Positions 1 to 8,567 of a stretch of 64,000 nt of DNA are shown here, piece after piece. The notes under the pieces are model-generated. The model was not told where the DNA came from, searched no databases, and saw only the letters and a list, made by a program, of their open reading frames with translations. Each line of letters begins with the position of its first letter. Position 1 is the stretch's first letter. The stretch is from NCBI GenBank assembly GCA_004020315.1, contig SAQG01000003.1:124001-188000 (forward strand). The letters run 5' to 3'. This DNA is from Mesorhizobium sp. GTDB lineage: Bacteria; Pseudomonadota; Alphaproteobacteria; Rhizobiales; Rhizobiaceae. The position numbers and the translations under genes are program-made.

Positions 1-1149
1 CCAGCCTGGCCATTCGCGCACGATACACGCGCGTGCTTGCTCAATCAGCTTCGGCACCTGGCTGAGGCGAACCGAGAGGTCGGTGCGGACATGAAAGCCA
101 CGCCGCGCCTGCCCCTCGACCAGACCCTCCCGGATGGCCCAGAATGCGGTGGCCTGCGAGCGGCTTTGCGCGACGACGCCGTCCCTGATCAGGTCGGTCT
201 CAAGGGCGCGCGCCAGCATCGTTTCAAGAAGTCCGCCGGCATCTATTCCTGGCCCACAGGCGAGTTCGACGATCGCATGAACCGGACACGCTTGCGTCAA
301 TGGCGAGCGCAGGTTCGGATCGATGAGATGCGCCAGCGGCAGGCACTCTTCCCCGATGACCTCAAACGCGCTGAGAAGGTCGGAGCAGAGATGCCGCGCC
401 ATCCGGAACAGTTCGCACGCCTGGCGAAAACTGCCCAGTCCGACATAGGCGGTCTCGACCTGCGTCGGCCGAGGCGAGAGCCTTACCTCGACGCCCGTGA
501 CGACGCCGAGCGTTCCCTCCGAGCCGATCATCAATTGCTTCAGGCTGTAGCCGCGATTGTCCTTGCGCAACCCGTTCATGCCGTTCCACAGCGTGCCGTC
601 CGGCAGGACCGTCTCAAGCCCGAGCACCAGATCACGCGTCATGCCGTATCGCAGCACGTTGATGCCGCCCGCATTGGTCGCGACATTGCCGCCGATCGTG
701 CACGAACCCTGCGCGCCAAGCGCGAGAGGGAAAGCCATGTCGGATGCCTCGGCCGCGTCCTTGACGTCCTGAAGCACGGCACCGGCATCAGCTTGCAGCG
801 TGAAGTCCAGCGGATCGACGGAGCGTATCCGGTTGAGACGCTCAAGCGACAGCACGGCGTAGTCCCAATTGTCGGGAATGGCGCCGCCGGCAAGTCCGGT
901 GTTGCCACCTTGCACGACGATGGCGACGCCGCTCTGCGAGCACCATCTCACGAACGCCTGCACGTCTTCCACGGAGCCTGGACGCACGATGAAGCGGGCA
1001 GTTCCGCGCCTGTCGCGGCCCCAATCGATGAGGTAGCGTTCTGCCTGAGACGACTGTCCGTCTATCAGCGCATCACCCGCCAACTGCGCAGGCAGCTCAA
1101 CAATTGCGCCGGAAGCTTCGCGTCGAAGGGATGGGCGATCCGTAGTCAT
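1..1149 (-). CDS. FAD-binding oxidase, GlcD / D-2-hydroxyacid dehydrogenase type (3' end outside window)
   Basis: The minus-strand frame opens with ATG at 1149 and runs without a stop to base 1, giving 383 residues with the C-terminus missing. It shows the FAD_binding_4 (PCMH) signatures: VVQGGNTGLAGG at residues 78-89 and TIGGNVATNAGG at 151-162, then IGSEGTLGVVTGVEVRL, the usual run into the FAD-oxidase C domain. Family members (GlcD, D-lactate and D-2-hydroxyglutarate dehydrogenases) oxidise 2-hydroxyacids with non-covalent FAD. It is divergent from a sugar ABC importer and SDR operon, so it may act on a sugar acid made from the imported compound; that is inference. The exact substrate cannot be read. 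Confidence 0.85.
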   Translation of the reverse strand, partial: MTTDRPSLRREASGAIVELPAQLAGDALIDGQSSQAERYLIDWGRDRRGTARFIVRPGSVEDVQAFVRWCSQSGVAIVVQGGNTGLAGGAIPDNWDYAVLSLERLNRIRSVDPLDFTLQADAGAVLQDVKDAAEASDMAFPLALGAQGSCTIGGNVATNAGGINVLRYGMTRDLVLGLETVLPDGTLWNGMNGLRKDNRGYSLKQLMIGSEGTLGVVTGVEVRLSPRPTQVETAYVGLGSFRQACELFRMARHLCSDLLSAFEVIGEECLPLAHLIDPNLRSPLTQACPVHAIVELACGPGIDAGGLLETMLARALETDLIRDGVVAQSRSQATAFWAIREGLVEGQARRGFHVRTDLSVRLSQVPKLIEQARACIVREWPGW

Positions 1150-1346
1150 AGGGTCTGATCATACGGTCATCCTACAACTTCGCAAGACCCATTTCGTCCT
1201 GGTGGAATCCAGCTCGTTGATGATCGGCATGCTCCGAGGTCCGCCTGCCCCTTCTAATAAGGATTGTGTCGGATACATTTCGCTGATTAGCTGCCTTGCA
1301 TAAACCAGGGACAAGATCGACGAATGTTGCCCTGGGGAGGACCGCG

Positions 1347-2087
1347 ATGCCTGTGCTTGAGGTTCGCAACGTTTCCAAGAATTTCGGGGCCATCCAGGCC
1401 CTGACCGACGTCAGCTTCCAGGTAGAGCGAGGCGAAGTCGTGGGTCTGATGGGGGACAACGGCGCCGGCAAGTCGACGATAGTCAAGACCGTGGCTGGGA
1501 ATTTTCCGCCGAGCGACGGCGAAATTGTCGTGGACGGCGAGGTTTGCCATTTCCATAAACCCGTCCAGGCCCGCGCCAAGGGGATCGAGGTCGTCTATCA
1601 AGACCTGGCGCTCGCCGATAATCTTACGGCCGCGCAGAACGTCTTCCTGGGCCGCGAGATCAAGAAAGGCTTCTGGCCGATCAGAATTCTTGACAAGCAG
1701 GCGATGATCGACCGCGCCGCAGCCCTGTTCAAGGAACTCAAATCGGAAACCAGGCCGCGCGATCTGGTCAAGAAGATGTCCGGTGGGCAGCGCCAGGCGG
1801 TAGCCATCGCGCGGACCCGGCTTTCAAACGCCAAGCTGGTGTTGATGGACGAACCGACCGCCGCCATCTCCGTACGCCAGGTGGCCGAAGTGCTCGAATT
1901 GATCCGGCGCCTCAAAGCGCAAGGCGTCGGCGTCATGCTGATCAGCCACCGTATGCCTGACGTTTTTGCCGTCGCGGATCGCATCATCGTGCTCAGGCGA
2001 GGTTCGAAGGTTGCCGACAAGGACACCGGCAACACATCGCCCGAGGAAATCACAGGACTGATAACGGGGGCCATCCGTGGCGAATAG
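1347..2087 (+). CDS. Sugar ABC transporter ATP-binding protein, single-domain (FrcA-like)
   Basis: A 246-residue ATPase with Walker A GDNGAGKST at 36-44, signature MSGGQRQ at 144-150 and Walker B LVLMDEP at 164-170. It has one nucleotide-binding domain, unlike RbsA/XylG with two, so it should work as a homodimer, as FrcA of the fructose system does. The frame is open back to 1296, but ATG 1347 has a GGGGAGG SD at the right distance and gives the standard MPVLEVRNVSKNF start. It overlaps the permease gene by 11 bases, so the two are translationally coupled. The substrate is unknown. Confidence 0.9.
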   Translation: MPVLEVRNVSKNFGAIQALTDVSFQVERGEVVGLMGDNGAGKSTIVKTVAGNFPPSDGEIVVDGEVCHFHKPVQARAKGIEVVYQDLALADNLTAAQNVFLGREIKKGFWPIRILDKQAMIDRAAALFKELKSETRPRDLVKKMSGGQRQAVAIARTRLSNAKLVLMDEPTAAISVRQVAEVLELIRRLKAQGVGVMLISHRMPDVFAVADRIIVLRRGSKVADKDTGNTSPEEITGLITGAIRGE

Positions 2088-3204
2088 TGTTCAGGAGTCG
2101 GTTGTTGTTCAGGAGCCAGCCGAGAAAGCCGGCCAGCCGGCCATGTCGGACTTCGTCCCGACCAAGGAACAGACAGCTTTCCAACGCGTGATTTCAAGTC
2201 AGCCCTTCTGGGTGACGATCGCGCTGATCGCGCTCGTCATGTTGATGACAGCGATGGAGCCGAGCTTCGGCACCTCCGAAAACGTCGCCAATGTGACGCG
2301 CAATTTCGCGCCTTTCGGCATCATGGCGCTCGGCATGACGGTCGTGATCATCACCGGTGGCATCGATCTGTCGGTCGGCTCGATCATGGGCCTCGTGGTC
2401 ATCGTCGCCGGCCTGTTCCTCACTTGGCATTATCCCTGGTATGTCGCCTTCGCCATGGGCCTCTTTTCCGGTCTGGCCTGCGGCGCGGTCAATGGATTCT
2501 TTGTCGCCTATGTCGGAATGCCGTCCTTTGTGGTCACCCTCGGCATGCTGTCCGTCGCGCGGTCGCTGGCGGTGGTATTCTCGGCCAACCAGATGCTTTA
2601 CCAGTTCGGGCCCGATGCTCCGATCGTGAAGGCGATCGGTCAGGCGAAATGGCCGCGGCATGGACCGGAGGACTGGGCACCGCACTGGATACCAGAACTG
2701 TCGTCGCAGTTCTGGACTATGGTGATCCTGGCGCTGATTGTCGGCTTCGTGTTCAATTTCACTGCCTGGGCCCGGCATCTGTTCGCCATCGGCGGCAATG
2801 AGGAGGCGGCGCGGCTGACTGGCGTTCCGGTCGACTGGATTAAATTCCAGGCCTACGTTTTCTCGGCCTTCACCGCCTCGGTCGCCTCGCTCCTGCTCCT
2901 CGGCTACAACGGCTCGGCCATCAATGCCATGGGCCAGGGCTACGAGCTGCGCGTCATTGCGGCGACAGTGATTGGCGGCGCCAGCCTCATGGGCGGCGCC
3001 GGTACGGCGTTCGGTGCGGTCATCGGTTCGGCATTCCTCGAGGTGATCAGGAATGCGCTGCTGATGGCCGGCATCGATTCAAACTGGCAGGGTGCCTTCG
3101 TCGGCGCCTTCATCGTTCTTGCGGTTCTTTTGGGCATGCAAACCGGCGGCAAATCGATCCTCGCCGCGTCGCTGGCAGTCTTGATGCCCAAAAAAAGCCG
3201 CTAG
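2077..3204 (+). CDS. Sugar ABC transporter permease, CUT2 / RbsC family
   Basis: A 375-residue polytopic inner-membrane protein of the BPD_transp_2 (RbsC/FrcC) family. It carries the family motif GGIDLSVGSIMG and the cytoplasmic EAARLTGVPV segment, where the ATPase docks, followed by the GGASLMGGAGTAFGAVIG block. Translation starts at GTG 2077 inside the ATPase gene. The N-terminus has about 45 hydrophilic residues before the first membrane helix, longer than in E. coli RbsC; an internal start is possible but no better SD is visible. It forms an importer with the ATPase (1347-2087) and binding protein (3257-4261). Confidence 0.9.
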   Translation: MANSVQESVVVQEPAEKAGQPAMSDFVPTKEQTAFQRVISSQPFWVTIALIALVMLMTAMEPSFGTSENVANVTRNFAPFGIMALGMTVVIITGGIDLSVGSIMGLVVIVAGLFLTWHYPWYVAFAMGLFSGLACGAVNGFFVAYVGMPSFVVTLGMLSVARSLAVVFSANQMLYQFGPDAPIVKAIGQAKWPRHGPEDWAPHWIPELSSQFWTMVILALIVGFVFNFTAWARHLFAIGGNEEAARLTGVPVDWIKFQAYVFSAFTASVASLLLLGYNGSAINAMGQGYELRVIAATVIGGASLMGGAGTAFGAVIGSAFLEVIRNALLMAGIDSNWQGAFVGAFIVLAVLLGMQTGGKSILAASLAVLMPKKSR

Positions 3205-3256
3205 AAACCCGCTGGCGGGAGGCCTGCGGGACATCACACCAAGGAGGAGAACACAC

Positions 3257-4261
3257 ATGAAAAAACATCTGCTGACGGCGGCTGTCGCGCTTGGCGCAAT
3301 GGTGCTCGCCGTTTCCGGCGCCGAGGCGAAATACACCTTCGCCCTGGTGCCGAAGAACATGAACAATCCTTTCTTCGATCAGGCACGCGACGGCTGCAAG
3401 AAGGCCGAAGCCGAATCGAATGGTGCCCTGGAGTGCATGTATATTGGCCCCGGCGAGCACGGCGGCGGCGACGAGCAGGTACAGATCGTGCAGGATCTCG
3501 TGGCCAAGAGGGTGGACGGCATCGCCGTGTCGCCATCGAACGCTGCGGCGATGGCGGTTGCGCTGCAGGCCGCCAAAGACGCGGGCATCCCGGTCCTCAC
3601 CTGGGACTCCGATCTGCTGCCCGAGAACAAGGACCTGCGCGTCGCCTATATCGGCACGCACAATTATGAGATCGGCGCGAACCTCGCCAAGCTTGCCATG
3701 CAGATCAAGCCCAAAGGCGGCACGATCTGTATCCAGTCGGGCGGCGCGGCGGCAGCCAACCACAATGAGCGCATGCAGGGCATTCGCGACACGCTTTCGG
3801 GGACCAAGTCGGCTGCCTCGCCCGGCGACCGCCTTACCGGACAGAACGGCTGGACCGAAATCGAAGGCTGCCCACTCTACACCGACGATGACTTCCCGCG
3901 CTCGGTGCAGCAGTTCGAGGACATCATGGCGAAAAACCCGAACCTCGATGCGTTCATCCCAACCGGCGGCTTCCCGCAGTTCATCCCCGATGCCAACCGC
4001 GCCGCCGTCGCACCGTACAAGGACAAGATCGCCTCGAAGGCCCTGGCCCTAGTCGTCGCCGATACGCTTCCCGTGCAGATCGACCAGATGAAGGAAGGTT
4101 TCTCGCTTGGCCAGGTCGGCCAGCGCCCGTTCGAAATGGGCTACAAGACGATGATGGCGCTGAAGGACATGAAGGACGGCAAGGCTCCACCTGCCGACCC
4201 GACCTATACCGGCCTTGACATTTGCACGCCGGAGACAGCGGATACCTGCATCGCCAAATAG
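3257..4261 (+). CDS. Periplasmic sugar-binding protein of ABC importer
   Basis: A 334-residue periplasmic binding protein of the Peripla_BP_4 (ribose/galactose-type) family. A Sec signal peptide (MKK, then a hydrophobic stretch) ends at about residue 24 with an AEA-K cleavage site, and the mature protein opens with YTFALVPKNMNNPFFDQ, the usual first strand and ligand loop. A strong AAGGAGGAGA SD precedes ATG 3257. It follows its permease by 52 bases. A perfect hairpin with a T run lies just after the stop (4269-4294), which would let this gene be expressed more highly than the SDR beyond it. Ligand unknown. Confidence 0.9.
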   Translation: MKKHLLTAAVALGAMVLAVSGAEAKYTFALVPKNMNNPFFDQARDGCKKAEAESNGALECMYIGPGEHGGGDEQVQIVQDLVAKRVDGIAVSPSNAAAMAVALQAAKDAGIPVLTWDSDLLPENKDLRVAYIGTHNYEIGANLAKLAMQIKPKGGTICIQSGGAAAANHNERMQGIRDTLSGTKSAASPGDRLTGQNGWTEIEGCPLYTDDDFPRSVQQFEDIMAKNPNLDAFIPTGGFPQFIPDANRAAVAPYKDKIASKALALVVADTLPVQIDQMKEGFSLGQVGQRPFEMGYKTMMALKDMKDGKAPPADPTYTGLDICTPETADTCIAK

Positions 4262-4268
4262 CGCTATT

Positions 4269-4294
4269 GGGCGGGAGGAAACTCCCGCCCTTTT
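4269..4294 (+). terminator. Intrinsic terminator-like hairpin between binding-protein gene and SDR
   Basis: GGGCGGGAG, loop GAAA, CTCCCGCCC form a perfect 9-bp stem followed by TTTT. It sits 8 bases after the binding-protein stop and 15 before the SDR start, so it probably works as a partial terminator or mRNA 3'-end stabiliser. Confidence 0.8.
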
Positions 4295-4308
4295 CATAGG
4301 GGATATCA

Positions 4309-5058
4309 ATGTCGGAATTGTTCTCGCTCAACGGCCGTGTCGCGCTGGTCACGGGTGCTTCGCGTGGTCTCGGCTTCGCCATGGCCAAGGCACTTGCGGA
4401 AAACGGCGCGACAGTGATCGTCAATGCCCGCGATCCGGCCGCCCTCTCCGCGGCGGCTGAAAGGATCGGTGCCGAAGCCCTGCCGTTCGATGTCACCGAC
4501 GCGGCGATCTCGAGGGCATCGCTCGAAGGAATCGTCGAACGCCACGGCCGCCTCGATATTCTGGTCAACAACGCCGGCATCCAGCATCGCAGTCCGTTGG
4601 TCGAATGGCAGGACGAGGATTTCAACCATGTGATTGCCGTCAATCTGTCGGCTTGCTTCCGCATGATGCGCGACGCGGTGCGCCTGATGCTGCCAAACAA
4701 ATTCGGGCGCATAATAAATACCGGATCGGTTGCGGCGATCCTTGGCCGTCCCACCATTCATGCCTATGTGGCGGCAAAGGCGGGCCTGCACGGGCTGACA
4801 CGCTCCACTGCCGCTGAGCTGGGCCGTCACGGCATCACCGTCAACGCGATCGCCCCCGGCTATTTCGCCACCGAGCTCAACACCGCACTTATGAGCGACG
4901 AGGCCTTCACCAAATGGGTCGAGGCACGAACCCCCGCAGGCCGCTGGGCCCAGCCTGAGGAGCTCGGCGGAGCCGTGGTGTTTCTTGCCTCCGACGCTGC
5001 CGCCTACGTCAACGGACATGTCCTGGCCGTTGACGGTGGGCTATCGGTCTCCCTTTGA
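4309..5058 (+). CDS. Short-chain dehydrogenase/reductase (gluconate 5-dehydrogenase-like)
   Basis: A 249-residue classical SDR. It has the cofactor motif TGASRGLG near residue 15, NNAG near 90, the catalytic Ser in NTGSVAAI and Tyr/Lys in AYVAAKAG, and ends with the usual VDGG segment. The overall pattern resembles gluconate 5-dehydrogenase and related polyol or sugar-acid oxidoreductases. An AGGGG SD precedes the ATG. It is last in the ABC operon, which suggests it oxidises or reduces the imported sugar or sugar acid. The reaction direction and substrate are inference. Confidence 0.85.
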   Translation: MSELFSLNGRVALVTGASRGLGFAMAKALAENGATVIVNARDPAALSAAAERIGAEALPFDVTDAAISRASLEGIVERHGRLDILVNNAGIQHRSPLVEWQDEDFNHVIAVNLSACFRMMRDAVRLMLPNKFGRIINTGSVAAILGRPTIHAYVAAKAGLHGLTRSTAAELGRHGITVNAIAPGYFATELNTALMSDEAFTKWVEARTPAGRWAQPEELGGAVVFLASDAAAYVNGHVLAVDGGLSVSL

Positions 5059-5125
5059 TCTGCGAACTGCCTTTCAGGAAAATTTCGGCCGGGGAGCGCC
5101 GCGAAGTCTGCGAAGCCCGGCTGAG

Positions 5126-5701
5126 TTAGCCAATCCCATAGACCAGGCTCACGCGCCCGTCGGGAAGCTGCTGAACCTTCCGCAGTTCGAGCCCGCGACG
5201 ATTTTGCGTTGCTCCAAACAGCAGCTTCCCGTCGCCGACGAGCAGCGGATAGAGGATCAGCCGCAGCTCATCCACCAGCCCGGCATCGATGAGGCTCGCG
5301 GTCATTCGCGCACCGCCCATGAGATAGATATCCTTGCCGGGCTGCAGCTTGAGGGCAGCGATGTCGTCGAGGCTCCGGACGAAGCGAGTCTTTGGCCAAA
5401 GCGCCGAAGTCATCGTGTTCGACAGCACATAGTGCGGGGTCTGTTCGGCAAAGCGGGCCCATTCGAGCTCGGCCGGCATCGGCAATTTGCCGGTCATCGG
5501 CAGTGGCTTGTCCGGCTCGTTCTGGATCGCGCTCCAGTAGCGCTCGTAGCCGGCATACATGACGCTCCCGAGCAGGCAGGCATCGATTTGCGGCGTCAGC
5601 CCGTACTCCTCCGACCACGCGTCGACCCAATCCGCGTAACCCTCGGGTCCCTCCATTTTGCCGTCGACGGAAATCTTCATTCCGGCAATCAATTTTCGCA
5701 T
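5126..5701 (-). CDS. Dihydrofolate reductase-like / RibD C-terminal domain protein
   Basis: A 191-residue protein of the RibD_C (DHFR-like) family. It has the opening RKLIAGMKISVDGKMEGP, the LLGSVMYAGYERYW segment, and near the C-terminus IYLMGGARMTASLI with VDELRLILYPLLVGDG, the nucleotide-binding core of the fold. ATG 5701 has a GGAGGAAG SD; an open frame continues to 5731 but is less likely to be used. Proteins of this type are uncharacterised NADPH-dependent reductases rather than true folate enzymes. It lies downstream of the ArsR/SRPBCC pair in the same direction, 129 bases after it, and is probably co-transcribed. Confidence 0.85.
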   Translation of the reverse strand: MRKLIAGMKISVDGKMEGPEGYADWVDAWSEEYGLTPQIDACLLGSVMYAGYERYWSAIQNEPDKPLPMTGKLPMPAELEWARFAEQTPHYVLSNTMTSALWPKTRFVRSLDDIAALKLQPGKDIYLMGGARMTASLIDAGLVDELRLILYPLLVGDGKLLFGATQNRRGLELRKVQQLPDGRVSLVYGIG

Positions 5702-5830
5702 GACTTCCTCCATCAGGCTTGCACAATGCAAGCACGTTCATCGTCGGTTCGTTGCTGGTGTGCGAGCCTCCATGGGCGGATGCCGGTGGAAGCTGGGCGG
5801 TGACTTCAGGGGTGGCCGAACGCGATCGTG

Positions 5831-6364
5831 TCAGGCCGGCAGGCGGCGGTCGTATTCTTCCCGCAGGCGGCTCCAGCCATCCCAGAACGAGGTCGGCGTC
5901 TTGCCTGCGAGACGGGCGGCCAACATGTCGAGGTGCATGTGCCAACCGGCGGTGACGTTGAGCTGGATTGCGCGTTCCGGCAGCCGGCGATGGATGACGG
6001 TGAGCAGCACCTCGCTGCCCTTCGGCTCCAGCAAGAAGGAAACCCCGCCGGTGTTTCCCCAGGTGATGGCGAGCTTGTAGGGCGCATCGAGCTCGGTGAT
6101 CCGGCTCTCCATCCGATGCTCTTCGGGAAAGCCCGCGGGGCGCTGGCCGGGCGGGTCGGTCAGCTCGTCGTTACGCCAGACCAACTCGAACGACGTGCCG
6201 GCTTTCATTTCCATCTGGCCGGCAGCCATCCATTGCCGGCGAAGCTCACTCTCGGTGAGATACGCCCAGACGCGTTCGATGGGGCCGGGCAAAAGGCGCT
6301 GGATGGTGAACGTGGCGGGCTCGGTCAGCTCGCCATAGGCTTCGATGGTTTTCATCTGGTTCAT
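5831..6364 (-). CDS. SRPBCC family protein (AHSA1 / START-like)
   Basis: A 177-residue protein of the AHSA1 branch of the START/SRPBCC fold. The family pattern is visible: TFTIQRLLPGPIERVWAYLTE at the start, then GTSFELVWRND, and a C-terminal helix GWHMHLDMLAARLAG. Such proteins have a hydrophobic ligand pocket and in rhizobia often pair with an ArsR repressor. An AAGGAG SD precedes ATG 6364, whose ATGA overlaps the ArsR stop, so the two are coupled. The ligand is unknown. Confidence 0.88.
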   Translation of the reverse strand: MNQMKTIEAYGELTEPATFTIQRLLPGPIERVWAYLTESELRRQWMAAGQMEMKAGTSFELVWRNDELTDPPGQRPAGFPEEHRMESRITELDAPYKLAITWGNTGGVSFLLEPKGSEVLLTVIHRRLPERAIQLNVTAGWHMHLDMLAARLAGKTPTSFWDGWSRLREEYDRRLPA

Positions 6365-6750
6365 TGGTCGTCTCCTTCTTTCGAGGTGGGCGATTTCCTG
6401 GAATCATCCTGGGCTTTGCGGGCGTCCTCCTCGCGAAGGAGACGTTCGAGAACGTCGAGACGGTTGGCCCAGAAGCGCTCGTAGAAGCCAAGCCATTGGT
6501 GGGCGCTGGCCAGCGGTCCGGGTTCGAGGCGGCAGAGATGTGTGCGGCCCCTCACCTCTCGACGAATTAGCCCCGCATTCTCCAGCGCCTTGATATGCTT
6601 GGAGGCGGCTGCGAGCGACATGGCGAAGGGTTCGGCGAGCTGGCTCACCGTTCGCTCGCCGCCGGCGAGGTTGCGAAGCATCCGCCGGCGGGTGGCGTCG
6701 CCAAGGGCGTGGAAAACCGCGTCGATCTGGGGTGTCTCTAATTCAACCAT
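6361..6750 (-). CDS. ArsR-family transcriptional repressor (SRPBCC-associated)
   Basis: A 129-residue winged-helix regulator: QIDAVFHALGDATRRRMLRNLAGGERTVSQLAEPF, then the recognition helix MSLAAASKHIKALENAGLIRREVRGR. It lacks the Cys-containing metal site (ELCVCDL) of true arsenic sensors, so it probably answers to an organic signal. ATG 6750 is preferred over the upstream ATG 6786 because it gives the standard family N-terminus. The start codon lies inside an inverted repeat (6741-6760), with a second copy at 6783-6798, strongly suggesting autoregulation. It forms an operon with SRPBCC and probably the DHFR-like gene. Confidence 0.9.
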   Translation of the reverse strand: MVELETPQIDAVFHALGDATRRRMLRNLAGGERTVSQLAEPFAMSLAAASKHIKALENAGLIRREVRGRTHLCRLEPGPLASAHQWLGFYERFWANRLDVLERLLREEDARKAQDDSRKSPTSKEGDDQ

Positions 6751-6800
6751 GTAGTTGAATATAGAGGCGCACTTTCTGATTGTCAACCGATTGGTTGAAT
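6741..6800 (-). promoter_or_regulatory. Twin inverted-repeat operator of the ArsR/SRPBCC operon
   Basis: Two copies of one dyad are visible. Site 1 is ATTCAACC-N4-AGTTGAAT at 6741-6760 and covers the ArsR start codon. Site 2 is TCAACC-GATT-GGTTGA at 6783-6798. Their centres are 40 bases apart, roughly four helical turns. The shared consensus TCAACC-N4-GGTTGA is a good candidate for the ArsR binding site. Confidence 0.75.
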
Positions 6801-6903
6801 GATTTTAGATGAGAGCTCCACAGGCGGCCTGCGGGGATCGAGGACATTCGGCCAGTGCAAGACCACGGATATGGTCACTGTGGCGGAAGCGAAAACGAGA
6901 CCT

Positions 6904-7701
6904 TCACTTGCCTTCGAAGAAAGTATGAATCGAGACTTCCAGCTTTTCGATGAGTTGAGGATTATGGCAGCTTCCAGCCCAGATCAGGGCGTTCAGTCTC
7001 ATATCCTTGTTGAGAAAGTTCATTTTCCGAGAATCAAGCAGGTATCCCGCGACCTCGTAGTGCCGTCCCTTGATAGCCTCGATAAGCGCGTTGTTTCTTC
7101 CGGTCTTGTCACTCAGATTCAGGTCGGCGCCATTCTCGACAAGCAATTTAACGACATCCAGATGCCCGTTCTTTGCTGCTTCAATAAGGGCCGTTCTGCC
7201 GTAGTAGTCGGCTCTTGCATTGATCTCTATTTCGGGATGTTTCACGAGGGCTAAAATAGAGGCGTAGTGGCCCTTGGCCGAAGCAAGGCTCAAAGGCGTG
7301 CTCTTCCATTTGTTTCTGGAATTCACATCGATTGCTGGCTGTTCGATCAACGCCTCGACCGCCGCGGTGCGGGCATTGAGGGCTGCGAGATGAAGGGCTG
7401 ACCAGCCGCCGCCGTCCGCCTCGTTGATATTGGCGCCGGCCGCCAATTCCGCTCGAACGGCCTCCGCATCACCCCTTTCTGCCGCGAGCAGCAGATTCGA
7501 CCAACCCCCTTCGGCTTCCAAGCTCTCGGTCAATGCCGTCGCTCCCCGAATGCTCCCGGCAAGATACCATTGTTCCGGTTCGGCCGACATCCACCGAATG
7601 ACCGGCTTCCCGCGAAAAGCCTTTCTCATTCGACGGTGTCCGGCAAATACAATCCGAGAGGGAAGAAGAAGATAGCGAACCTGAGCTTGAGCGAGAGGCA
7701 T
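6904..7701 (-). CDS. Ankyrin-repeat protein
   Basis: A 265-residue protein, nearly all ankyrin repeats from about residue 65 on. Successive units include GGWSALHLAALNARTAAVEALIE, STPLSLASAKGHYASILALV and GRTALIEAAKNGHLDVVKLLVENGADLN, with weaker copies on either side. These repeats bind partner proteins; no enzymatic domain is seen. The frame is open to 7875, but the first part looks non-coding, so ATG 7701 (weak AAAGG SD) is preferred; ATG 7629 is another option. The region before the repeats is basic and shows no clear signal peptide. Partner and function unknown. Confidence 0.7.
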   Translation of the reverse strand: MPLAQAQVRYLLLPSRIVFAGHRRMRKAFRGKPVIRWMSAEPEQWYLAGSIRGATALTESLEAEGGWSNLLLAAERGDAEAVRAELAAGANINEADGGGWSALHLAALNARTAAVEALIEQPAIDVNSRNKWKSTPLSLASAKGHYASILALVKHPEIEINARADYYGRTALIEAAKNGHLDVVKLLVENGADLNLSDKTGRNNALIEAIKGRHYEVAGYLLDSRKMNFLNKDMRLNALIWAGSCHNPQLIEKLEVSIHTFFEGK

Positions 7702-7910
7702 GATGCCTTTGGGTGCTTGATTTTGAGAGAGCGACGGCGTCCGACTGACTTCACTCGCAAAGTGGCGAGGACGCCGAAGCGGGACTGGCTGGTTGGCGGA
7801 TCGTAGACAGCAAAGCCGTCGAGCACTGGAACCGGCATTGCTCGAGCCTAGCGACCTGCAGTAGCTTGCCGGCACTCGCCGAGGCCGCTATCGGAAAGGT
7901 GAGAAGCAAG

Positions 7911-8480
7911 ATGCGAATTGGACGTCGGCGATTTCTTGTCCTGTCACTCGGTGCGGCTGCCTTCGGCAAAGCACATGCCTCCGAGTCACTCTGGGCTGCC
8001 CTGCGATCCGGGGAAGCCATTGCCGTGCTGCGCCATGCCGCGGCCCCAGGCTCCGTCGATCCGCCTGACTTCAGGCTCGGTGATTGCAGCACCCAGCGGA
8101 ATCTTTCGGAAGAAGGTCGTGCGCAGTCCCGCGCGATCGGCGACCTGTTCCGTGCGAATGGCATCTCGTCGGCAATCGTCTATTCGAGCCAGTGGTGTCG
8201 TTGCCTTGATACCGCTCGCCTGCTCGGGATCGGCGAAGTCGTGCCTCTTGATTTGCTCAATTCATTCTTTGGCGACAGTTCGGCCGCAGAGGAGCGCACC
8301 GCTGCTCTTCTGGCCTGGCTTCGCGAGCAGCGTTTCGGCGAACCTGCCGTCCTTGTCACGCATCAGGTCAACATCACCGGTTTGACCGGCGAGGTGCCGG
8401 ACAGCGGCGAAATGATCATCGTCCGTATTCATGAGGCTGACCCCGTGCAGGTCATCGGGCATGTTGCCACGCCGGCTTGA
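7911..8480 (+). CDS. Exported histidine phosphatase family protein
   Basis: A 189-residue protein with an N-terminal export signal (RIGRRRFLVLSLGAAAFG, Tat-like twin Arg). The phosphatase core has the RHG-type catalytic motif as VLRHAAAPG (Arg41, His42), then CSTQRNLSEEGR, the SSQWCRCLDTARLL helix, and the second catalytic His in VLVTHQVNITGLTG. Branch-1 histidine phosphatases hydrolyse phosphate esters through a phosphohistidine. ATG 7911 puts the twin-Arg signal at the N-terminus; the frame is open further upstream. Substrate unknown. Confidence 0.82.
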   Translation: MRIGRRRFLVLSLGAAAFGKAHASESLWAALRSGEAIAVLRHAAAPGSVDPPDFRLGDCSTQRNLSEEGRAQSRAIGDLFRANGISSAIVYSSQWCRCLDTARLLGIGEVVPLDLLNSFFGDSSAAEERTAALLAWLREQRFGEPAVLVTHQVNITGLTGEVPDSGEMIIVRIHEADPVQVIGHVATPA

Positions 8481-8567
8481 GCATCATGGCCTTCGACCCC
8501 ATTTCGTGCAGCATCGCTTCAGTCGTGGAACAACGACGTGCGAGGAGAGATCAAAGGGAGTGATCGC

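Noticed and set aside
37-1158. Long plus-strand open frame (373 codons)
   Set aside because: It is antisense to the clear FAD-oxidase frame on the minus strand and shows no protein motif; GC-rich DNA leaves such shadow frames.
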